Below the pieces are notes generated by a model. That model made no database searches. It was not told the origin of the DNA and saw nothing but the letters and a program-made list of their open reading frames with translations. The position numbers were made by a program, and so were the translations under genes. DNA of 6,848 nucleotides, from NCBI GenBank assembly GCA_947474445.1, contig CANJJY010000249.1:1-6848 (forward strand), read 5' to 3'. This DNA is from Oligoflexaceae bacterium (GTDB lineage: Bacteria > Bdellovibrionota_B > Oligoflexia > Oligoflexales > Oligoflexaceae). Within the stretch, counting starts at the first letter, position 1; every line of letters begins with the position of its first letter. Of this stretch, positions 1-5,569 are shown piece by piece.

Positions 1-1
1 A

Positions 2-52
2 CTGCATACATGCCTCGAACTCTTCAAAGAAAAGCTGGCTCCGACATCATAA
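2..52 (+). CDS. Possible 3' end of an upstream gene (partial)
   Basis: Reading from base 2, the frame is open from the left edge to a TAA at 50-52 and encodes 16 residues, LHTCLELFKEKLAPTS. This looks like the end of an amphipathic C-terminal helix, which is a common way for a cytoplasmic protein to finish. The piece is too short to name a family. A second frame, from base 1, is also open to a TAG at 76-78, but its peptide looks less protein-like. The call rests only on residue character and on the open frame at the edge, so it is tentative. Confidence 0.3.
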   Translation: MHTCLELFKEKLAPTS

Positions 53-71
53 CTTGCGCCGGGAGGGTGCC

Positions 72-167
72 ATGCTAGCCAAGTGCAATCAAAAGATTAC
101 AAGTACAGATTTTCCATACAGATGTATGACGATCGTGAAGATACCTTTCATGGATAGATTCGTCTAG
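72..167 (+). CDS. Possible small protein, 31 residues
   Basis: An ATG at 72 is preceded by GGGAGG at 61-66 with a 5-base spacer, the strongest ribosome-binding sequence in this non-coding stretch. The frame runs 31 codons to a TAG at 165-167. The peptide starts MLAKCNQKIT and ends IPFMDRFV; it has two cysteines (residues 5 and 18), is mildly basic, and has no membrane segment or recognised motif. It follows the putative end of the upstream gene by about 20 bases, so it could be co-transcribed with it. Frames this short arise often by chance, and only the ribosome-binding site supports this one. Confidence 0.2.
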   Translation: MLAKCNQKITSTDFPYRCMTIVKIPFMDRFV

Positions 168-273
168 ATTATTGTTCTTCTGTTCTAGCCCCTCGGCCTT
201 CTCCGTGAGAACGCCGATATTTCAATCATTTCAGAGCCTCCTGAGATTCTTGACTTACTGGCCAAAATAACCA

Positions 274-302
274 TTGCGTTTCGTCTGAGCCCTCCCTATA
301 TT
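274..302 (+). promoter_or_regulatory. Candidate sigma-70-like promoter for the barrel gene
   Basis: TTGCGT at 274-279 (first three bases of the -35 consensus) is followed after 17 bases by TATATT at 297-302 (five of six bases of the -10 consensus). The transcription start would fall near 309, giving a leader of about 100 bases before the preferred GTG start at 409. A TTGACT at 250-255 is closer to a -35 box but has no -10 partner at proper spacing. Confidence 0.3.
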
Positions 303-394
303 CACCAACATCCATGATGACGTGACCGTCAAAGCCATGGCTACCATGGGTTTCAAAGACAGCACCCGAATCGCGACCACCCAGTATTCTCATC

Positions 395-398
395 GAGG
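395..398 (+). promoter_or_regulatory. Ribosome-binding site that selects start GTG 409
   Basis: GAGG at 395-398 lies 10 bases before GTG 409. The earlier in-frame starts (GTG 322, ATG 337, ATG 346) have no purine-rich site at suitable distance. Starting at 409 also puts a normal signal peptide at the N-terminus. Confidence 0.45.
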
Positions 399-408
399 CA
401 AAGCCGCT

Positions 409-1254
409 GTGCAAAAAGGAACGAGTCATAAAGCTATCTTTGGTGCGCTGATCAGCATCCTTTGCTGCAACGCGTCTCTGAGAGCTGACGAGGCCACCCC
501 CGCAGCTGAGCGCCGCTACTCCGCCGATGTCAGTCTTAATTATGCAAGGTCCACCGCCAGCCCATCGACGGCAGATTTCTCCGAATCCTGGGGAGTGAAC
601 TACGGATTGGCCTGGAAGGCGGGAGACGGTTTCGATCTTGGTTTCAAATCCGCCTTTAATCGCGAGATCGGCGCGGCCGAAGAGAAGTTTCGCGCGGGCA
701 ATTCACAGATTTATCTCGCGTCGCGGCCCCCGGAGACAGACGAGCCCACGAGCTACGGTTGGACGACGGGAGTAGTCCTCCCCACCGCGGAAGATGATAA
801 AGAGTATCTCGGTTTCCAAGGATCGATGCTGGCCGGTGGGAGCGTCACGAGAAGCTTAAGCGGCTCGACCATCACCTGGCTCGCGCCTCTTTCCATCGGG
901 TCTAAGGCGAGGGGCAGCCGCAGTTTCTACTCCTACGATGCGAACAAAGCGGGTCGACCCAATACACTCTGGTCCCTCAGCTTGGGTGGTTTTATCTCCT
1001 ACCAACTGAGCGATCCCCTGAGCTTTTCTGCAAGCCTGGACAACACCAGAGCTTGGAATAGCAATGGCGGCTCGGGCACCGACAGTTTCGAATTCTCGGC
1101 TGGCTTTGATTATGCCGTCAATGACAAATTATCGATTGGTATCAGCGAGGTAACCTCGAATCGAACCTTCGCTTACGACCGGGTGACGCCTAATCTGGCC
1201 CTTTACGATAGCCGCTTATCGGCAGTGGTGACGTCGGTGTCTTACCGTCTCTGA
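409..1254 (+). CDS. Secreted beta-rich protein, probable outer-membrane beta-barrel
   Basis: From GTG 409 the product is 281 residues. It begins with a Sec-type signal peptide: a short basic start (QKGTSHK), a hydrophobic core (AIFGALISILCCNA) and probable cleavage after SLRA, before DEATP. The cysteines in the core are not in a lipobox. The rest is rich in Ser, Gly, Thr, Tyr and Trp, with alternating polar/hydrophobic stretches typical of amphipathic beta strands, for example SADVSLNYAR, WGVNYGLAWK, LWSLSLGGFISYQL, FEFSAGFDYAV and the closing SAVVTSVSYRL. It ends with Tyr at -3 and Leu at the terminus, close to but not the classic terminal-aromatic barrel signal. I infer about 10 to 12 strands in the outer membrane. 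No transporter, porin or enzyme family is recognised, and the function is unknown. The longer frame from GTG 322 would put about 30 extra residues before the signal peptide, which is unlikely. Confidence 0.7.
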   Translation: MQKGTSHKAIFGALISILCCNASLRADEATPAAERRYSADVSLNYARSTASPSTADFSESWGVNYGLAWKAGDGFDLGFKSAFNREIGAAEEKFRAGNSQIYLASRPPETDEPTSYGWTTGVVLPTAEDDKEYLGFQGSMLAGGSVTRSLSGSTITWLAPLSIGSKARGSRSFYSYDANKAGRPNTLWSLSLGGFISYQLSDPLSFSASLDNTRAWNSNGGSGTDSFEFSAGFDYAVNDKLSIGISEVTSNRTFAYDRVTPNLALYDSRLSAVVTSVSYRL

Positions 1255-1327
1255 TGAGCTTCGAGAGAGAGCTAAGACACCGTTAACATAGTCTTTTAAC
1301 CATGCACCAAGGATTGTTTTGGGTTTC

Positions 1328-1351
1328 TCAAAAAGGCTATTGATTTTTTGA
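1328..1351. repeat. A/T-rich inverted repeat upstream of the protease gene
   Basis: TCAAAAA at 1328-1334 is matched exactly by TTTTTGA at 1345-1351, leaving a 10-base centre. The right arm overlaps both candidate -35 boxes for the protease gene, a position where a repressor or other dimeric regulator could bind. As an RNA hairpin it would be weak, with six A-U pairs out of seven, and it lacks the GC stem of a terminator for the preceding gene. Confidence 0.35.
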
Positions 1352-1368
1352 CATACAACATCTAGCCT
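1340..1368 (+). promoter_or_regulatory. Candidate promoter for the metalloprotease gene
   Basis: TTGATT at 1340-1345 and TAGCCT at 1363-1368 are separated by 17 bases. The -10 box keeps the three most conserved positions (T1, A2, T6). A perfect -35 consensus, TTGACA, lies just downstream at 1348-1353, but no good -10 box follows it at 16 to 18 bases. Either would give a leader of roughly 115 to 120 bases before ATG 1493. No strong terminator separates this region from the barrel gene, so read-through from upstream is also possible. Confidence 0.27.
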
Positions 1369-1401
1369 CAGCAATGCTGCCCAAATGACATGCTCGAGAG
1401 A

Positions 1402-1419
1402 GGATGGGGTTGGGGTGGG
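1402..1419 (+). other. G-rich tract in the protease leader
   Basis: The runs GG (1402-1403), GGGG (1406-1409), GGGG (1412-1415) and GGG (1417-1419) are separated by one or two bases. This could form a two-tetrad G-quadruplex in the non-template strand or in the mRNA leader; a canonical three-tetrad one would need a bulge. It lies about 75 bases before the start codon. The pattern is seen directly; structure and function are inferred. Confidence 0.3.
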
Positions 1420-1480
1420 TGTCTCCCTAGCCGTTCTCATGGTGCGACCGTTCCCGATTTGAAACTGAGTGAATCATAAA

Positions 1481-1485
1481 AAGGA
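1481..1485 (+). promoter_or_regulatory. Ribosome-binding site that selects start ATG 1493
   Basis: AAGGA at 1481-1485 sits 7 bases before ATG 1493, near-ideal spacing. The alternative GTG at 1469 has no purine-rich site upstream. It would also place this ribosome-binding sequence inside the coding region and add eight charged residues before the lipoprotein signal. Confidence 0.7.
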
Positions 1486-1492
1486 TTTTGGC

Positions 1493-4400
1493 ATGCAGAA
1501 ACAATTCTTCAAAATCACAAGCTGGTCATTAGTCCTGGCTACCTTCGCTCTCGTCGGTGTCAGTCTAATCTCAAGTTCTTGCGAGAAGAAGCGCGGCTTG
1601 ACCTTCGCGCAAGGCGTTGGCCAAAATCTATTTGAGATCAGCCAGTACAAGGGTCAAACCTTCAAGGTAAAAACCGGCGCAAAGCGCTTCAAAGGTCAAA
1701 CCTCCAAGGCCGATGAATTGGTCACGATCGATGGTTTTGATAAGATCAATAGCCTCGACGTCGTCGAGTTCTCGATCGACGAGGGACTCTTCGCCGATAT
1801 CGACATGGCCGACTTTAATTTTTTCGGTCGTCCCGACTACGAATATACTTTGAAGTACAGCTTCACTGATCACTACGTTGTTCTCTCTAAGGTTGCGGCC
1901 AAAAAAGATCTACCGAGTCAAGAACTGACCTATGCCACCAACTTGGGTAACGATCAGTACGAAGTTCCGCTGATGGGATTGCCCCTTTCGCTCTTTACTG
2001 TCGAAAAAGTCCTCGATGACCGCGGTAAGGATACGCGCCGCCTCTCGACCTTCGCCAAAGACCACCTTGACCAGGCGACTCATTTTAAAATCAACCAAGG
2101 AAAAGTTCGATATTTCGATGTGACGGGTAAGCCCGACCTCTTTACGGCCGATTTTTTCAATCCGGACGATGAATGGTTTTTCACTAAGACGCTGGTCGGA
2201 CGTTCCATTGCATCGCAAGAAATCTTGGGTGACACCCTGGCGTCGCTGAAGATTAAATTCGCCCGCACCAACAATAGTCTCATCGGCGTCGATCTGAATA
2301 TCGCTAAAGAGCAGGAAGTCCTCGATAAGACCAAAACCATCACGGCCTTGGAAATTCCCGTAGAATGGGTCGATTTCCGCCTGGAAACAGCCGGCGATGA
2401 TGCCCGTTTGAAGGAAGTGAAGCTCGGCGACAAGGAAGATGCAGCCCGCTTTTGGAAAGAGCGGAAATACGGATTGATCGACTTTAATAACGCCGATCGC
2501 CTCGACAAGGCTTTTACCCTAGACAACAAACTCGAGAAACTCGAAGTTGGCGACGATTATATTTCCTTCACGATCTATGAATCAGTTAGCGGAAACACCT
2601 ACAAATACTCGCTATCGAAATCGAATCGCAAGGTGAAAGGCCAAACGCTCTTCGCCGAAGACGCTAAGCTCTTCCATTACTTCACGAAACGCCGGAAGGT
2701 CATAGAAGGACGTCTTTTCACGCAGGACCAAGACATCGACAAATTGGTCTACGGCAGCCGCTTTTATCCAGTAAATAAAGAAATCGTCTATCACATCAGC
2801 AAAAACAGTCCCGAGGACAAAGATTTTACCGATGCCGTAGCGGCATCTGTAAAGGCCTGGGACAATGCCTATCAAGAGGCGCAGACGGGAATCCGTGTTC
2901 GACTCGCGCCCGAGCGCGTGGAATTGGGTGATGTTCGTTATAACACCATTGTTCTCTACGGCTATGAAATTGACCCCGGTCGTCTCCTAGGATTTGGTCC
3001 TTCGGTTCAAGATTCAAGAACGGGAGAGACATACTCGGCGGCTGTCCATATCTATCTCCGCTCCTATCGAGAAGGTCTGATAGGCAACATCCGTAACTTC
3101 GTCCGCAACGAACTCGGTCTTTACGATGACAAGAAAATCGAACAAGTCCCTTATTTCGCGGAAACCGATCAAGTCGTCGCGACAGGAAGCTTGCTAGCCT
3201 CGGAATCACCGAGCCTTTCGGGTTTGATGGGGCTCGAGACCTTTCTCACGTCAGGAGAAACTTTTGAGCGTATGCCCGTGACCGATCGATTGGTAGACAA
3301 GCTGATCACTCCACGTCTGCGCCAAGCCATCGACGAAAAAAAGAGCAAGAAGACGGCCAATAAGAGCGAAATCGTGCAAAACGCACGCGGTGTCGTCTGT
3401 GATTTCAGCGCTGTCGCGGCGCAAACCAACAGCTGGAGCAAGATTCGTTCGACCTGCCTCGGGACAAGCAGTAAATTCAAAGACTACCTGGATCGATTGA
3501 AGACAGAACATCAGAGCGATGCCAATATCACCAATTTGGACGGCGAAGAGGAAGCGATCCTCGATTGCGCGCAGCCTTTGATGAAGGATCTTTTGACTTC
3601 GACGCTGATTCATGAGATCGGGCACAACCTGGGCTTGGGTCACAACTTTGCGGCTTCGAGTGATGGGAAAAACTTTGCTCGCACCAGCGATGGTTCAATC
3701 TCCTACCCCTCTTCGTCTGTCATGGATTATCCCGATCGCGACTATGACATGTACGACAAGGCTGGGCCTTATGATATCGCGGCCATCCGCTTCCTCTACG
3801 CGCGCAAGATTGAGACGAAGGCCGGCGAGTTTATTGATATACCGCCTCAGGCTGGAATATTTGCGACCGCGAGAAAACTCGGTAAGGAACCAAAAGCCTA
3901 CCGTATGTGCACCGATTACGAGCTGTTCGGCGAAAACTATCCGATGTTTGATCCTCTGTGTTCGCGATGGGATGTCGGTTCCAAGCCGCAAGAATACGTA
4001 AGATGGGCCATTTCCCAGATCCATGCCGATCTTATTCAGAACGGCTATCGCTATAACGACAAAGGTTTTTCGGGCGCCCAAGGAAGTCTCGTATACTTCC
4101 TTCACTTCCAGCAGATTCACGAGTATTTCCGCCAGCTGATGGTACGGAAGGCCGGTGTCTACTTTGAAAAGCTCGGTAAGATCGACGAGACCGCTCTCCT
4201 TGAAAAGATCAAGGAAACATCTGATCCGGCTCTGACGCTGGATTATTACGAAGCGGTGAAAATGATCTTCGAGTTTTCACAGCAGATCATGAATCTTTCA
4301 AGTCACATTTGCTTAGTCGAAGATGCTGATGGCAAAGTTCTAGACATCCTTGAATTCCGCCCTCTGCGCGATAAGATTTTCGAAAAGTCACGCGTCACGG

Positions 4401-5566
4401 TTCAAAACTGTACCCAAGCTGCCACTGCCTCAATGGATGTCCTGAGAGATCTTCAGAAACCCTATGTGGAAATCCTCGGAGCCACCAAGTTTTTAGATCG
4501 CGGTCGTGAAATCGATGGTCTTGAATTGGACCTCGATCCAGCGGCGGCTGCAGACAAGATCAAAGCCTATGCGTTCAGGGCGGGTTCAAATGATCTCGAC
4601 CCGCGCTATTCTTCAGGGACGCTTGCCTTGAAAGCTTCGGCGATGTCACTTTTAATGAACCGCGTCACGCTCCTGCCGGGAACTCGAGATGCAGGCGTGT
4701 CTCGCACCTCCTTCCTCGATTTCCCTTGGTTCGCCGAAAAGCTCTACAATGAAGCCTGGTCTAAGCTCCTCGATGGCGTCGATGGAGGAGCCGTCGATCC
4801 AGTCCTAACCGGAGTCAGGCTTCAACATTATCTCGAATACATGGATTTCAATCCGGGCTATCTAGCATCCTTAGTCAAGTCTGGTTTGGTACCCACTTCG
4901 CCAGCCTACCCTTTTGCGGCATCGATGAAACCGAGGATTGAAAAAAGCTCCATCACTTTCGAGGCTGGTCCAGCCAAATCGGAAAGACCGATCTGGTACA
5001 CGTCTAATACTCAAAATGAAATAGTCTACGCTGAATCGGGTGTCGCCGCTGAAATCATTAGCCTCTTCGTCCGCATGCAGCAGGTCGATGTCTTCAAGAA
5101 CATCTACTTTTTAAGTCTCGGCAAAGACCCAGAGTTGGCTCCCAAGGTCAGAACCGTCTTGACGACGCTCCTAACATCCATCAGAGACTCGCAAGTGACA
5201 CCTGAGGACCGCATCATGCTTGCTTCAGAAGCCTTCATGAAAGGTCAATCTAAGGGTCAACTGCGCTCGCTCCAGCCGGCTCAAAGAATGATCCTCAGAA
5301 AACTCATCCAAGAGGAACTCAAAGGTCCTTCGCAGCCGGAAGGCGAAGTGTCGGCACTGGTCGCCGACGGAGTGGAAGGGGCACCAGCAGAGGGCGCACC
5401 TATCGCGGCTCCAGCCGCGCGAGATGAAGGGGCGATCCTCATGCAGGTCGTCAACAACTTCTCTCTGGTCATGCTCGACCAAAGGCTTTTAGACCTCGCA
5501 GAAAAGGACCCGGATAACTTCCAGGCCCTCTATTCGACTCTCAATGCTTTTTTAAGTTCTTTCTAA
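1493..5566 (+). CDS. Large predicted lipoprotein zinc metalloprotease (metzincin; Met-zincin/DUF4953-like)
   Basis: From ATG 1493 the product is 1357 residues. Residues 1-29 form a lipoprotein signal peptide: QKQFFK, a hydrophobic core, then ISSS before Cys30. The lipobox is atypical, with Ser at -3, but fits the broad PROSITE pattern; Glu at +2 would not retain it in the inner membrane by the E. coli rule. Residues 31 to about 425 are charged, probably beta-rich and not recognised. The catalytic region begins near EIVYHISKN (430) and includes GPSVQDSRTGE (502-512), resembling the GPS-DPRTGEI motif of Met-zincin (DUF4953) proteins. The zinc site HEIGHNLGLGH (707-717) supplies His707, Glu708, His711 and His717, and the Met-turn is SSVMDYP (741-747). 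Cys806 and Cys823 lie in CTDYE and DPLCSRWD motifs that I recall from the same family. A long helical region follows, with an Ala/Gly/Pro-rich linker at 1283-1313. I infer an envelope-anchored or surface protease; the substrate is unknown. Family members as I know them are typically nearer 800-900 residues, so this one is large. No frameshift or missing active-site residue is seen. Confidence 0.88.
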   Translation: MQKQFFKITSWSLVLATFALVGVSLISSSCEKKRGLTFAQGVGQNLFEISQYKGQTFKVKTGAKRFKGQTSKADELVTIDGFDKINSLDVVEFSIDEGLFADIDMADFNFFGRPDYEYTLKYSFTDHYVVLSKVAAKKDLPSQELTYATNLGNDQYEVPLMGLPLSLFTVEKVLDDRGKDTRRLSTFAKDHLDQATHFKINQGKVRYFDVTGKPDLFTADFFNPDDEWFFTKTLVGRSIASQEILGDTLASLKIKFARTNNSLIGVDLNIAKEQEVLDKTKTITALEIPVEWVDFRLETAGDDARLKEVKLGDKEDAARFWKERKYGLIDFNNADRLDKAFTLDNKLEKLEVGDDYISFTIYESVSGNTYKYSLSKSNRKVKGQTLFAEDAKLFHYFTKRRKVIEGRLFTQDQDIDKLVYGSRFYPVNKEIVYHISKNSPEDKDFTDAVAASVKAWDNAYQEAQTGIRVRLAPERVELGDVRYNTIVLYGYEIDPGRLLGFGPSVQDSRTGETYSAAVHIYLRSYREGLIGNIRNFVRNELGLYDDKKIEQVPYFAETDQVVATGSLLASESPSLSGLMGLETFLTSGETFERMPVTDRLVDKLITPRLRQAIDEKKSKKTANKSEIVQNARGVVCDFSAVAAQTNSWSKIRSTCLGTSSKFKDYLDRLKTEHQSDANITNLDGEEEAILDCAQPLMKDLLTSTLIHEIGHNLGLGHNFAASSDGKNFARTSDGSISYPSSSVMDYPDRDYDMYDKAGPYDIAAIRFLYARKIETKAGEFIDIPPQAGIFATARKLGKEPKAYRMCTDYELFGENYPMFDPLCSRWDVGSKPQEYVRWAISQIHADLIQNGYRYNDKGFSGAQGSLVYFLHFQQIHEYFRQLMVRKAGVYFEKLGKIDETALLEKIKETSDPALTLDYYEAVKMIFEFSQQIMNLSSHICLVEDADGKVLDILEFRPLRDKIFEKSRVTVQNCTQAATASMDVLRDLQKPYVEILGATKFLDRGREIDGLELDLDPAAAADKIKAYAFRAGSNDLDPRYSSGTLALKASAMSLLMNRVTLLPGTRDAGVSRTSFLDFPWFAEKLYNEAWSKLLDGVDGGAVDPVLTGVRLQHYLEYMDFNPGYLASLVKSGLVPTSPAYPFAASMKPRIEKSSITFEAGPAKSERPIWYTSNTQNEIVYAESGVAAEIISLFVRMQQVDVFKNIYFLSLGKDPELAPKVRTVLTTLLTSIRDSQVTPEDRIMLASEAFMKGQSKGQLRSLQPAQRMILRKLIQEELKGPSQPEGEVSALVADGVEGAPAEGAPIAAPAARDEGAILMQVVNNFSLVMLDQRLLDLAEKDPDNFQALYSTLNAFLSSF
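1648..1709 (+). repeat. Imperfect 20-base direct repeat within the protease N-terminus
   Basis: Bases 1648-1667 and 1690-1709 match at 18 of 20 positions, 42 bases (14 codons) apart and in frame. They encode KGQTFKV and KGQTSKA just after the lipidated cysteine. A third KGQT occurs in the protein near residue 383 without similar flanks. This suggests a small tandem duplication in the tether region of the lipoprotein. Confidence 0.55.
5501..5527 (-). terminator. Candidate terminator of the minus-strand PBP gene, inside the protease gene
   Basis: On the minus strand, GGCCTGGA (5527-5520), loop AGTTA, and TCCGGGTCC (5514-5506) form an 8-pair stem with one bulged T (5508), followed at once by TTTTC (5505-5501). 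One pair is T.G on this strand and would be a C-A mismatch in the plus-strand RNA, so the hairpin is better in the minus transcript. It lies 43 bases past the PBP stop, within the protease's last codons. Confidence 0.42.
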
Positions 5567-5569
5567 TCG

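Larger units (their letters stand above)
53..408. other. Largely non-coding region upstream of the barrel gene
   Basis: About 350 bases without a convincing gene. It contains a 31-codon frame with a good ribosome-binding site (72-167), a small CATAC-AGAT-GTATG hairpin at 115-128, and a candidate promoter at 274-302. The frame of the downstream barrel gene stays open back to GTG 322, but the residues encoded before 409 do not resemble a signal peptide and no Shine-Dalgarno site precedes the earlier starts. I read 303-408 as 5' untranslated leader. No clear terminator for the upstream gene was found. Confidence 0.5.

Noticed and set aside
226..429. Minus-strand frame of 67 residues at the start of the barrel gene
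   Set aside because: It has no good ribosome-binding site, overlaps the barrel gene's signal-peptide codons, and shows no recognisable motif.
1282..1322. Short inverted repeats (GTTAA/TTAAC and CCAA/TTGG) after the barrel gene, considered as a terminator
   Set aside because: Stems are only 4 to 5 pairs and AT-rich, or lack a following T-run.
1216..1440. Minus-strand frame of 74 residues across the leader between the two plus-strand genes
   Set aside because: Composition is unlike a folded protein (Pro/Thr run from the G-rich tract, Arg/His-rich end), and it overlaps the 3' end of the barrel gene.
1385..1462. Possible 25-codon leader peptide upstream of the protease
   Set aside because: No ribosome-binding site precedes ATG 1385, and there is no codon run or attenuator-like hairpin to suggest a regulatory peptide.
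3612..4001. Plus-strand frame of 129 residues overlapping the zinc-site region
   Set aside because: It is the shifted frame of the protease gene, whose own frame carries the HEIGH and Met-turn motifs.
3169..4120. Several minus-strand frames of 100 to 141 residues opposite the protease
   Set aside because: They overlap one another in different frames and sit opposite conserved catalytic codons; none has a plausible start site or a family signature.
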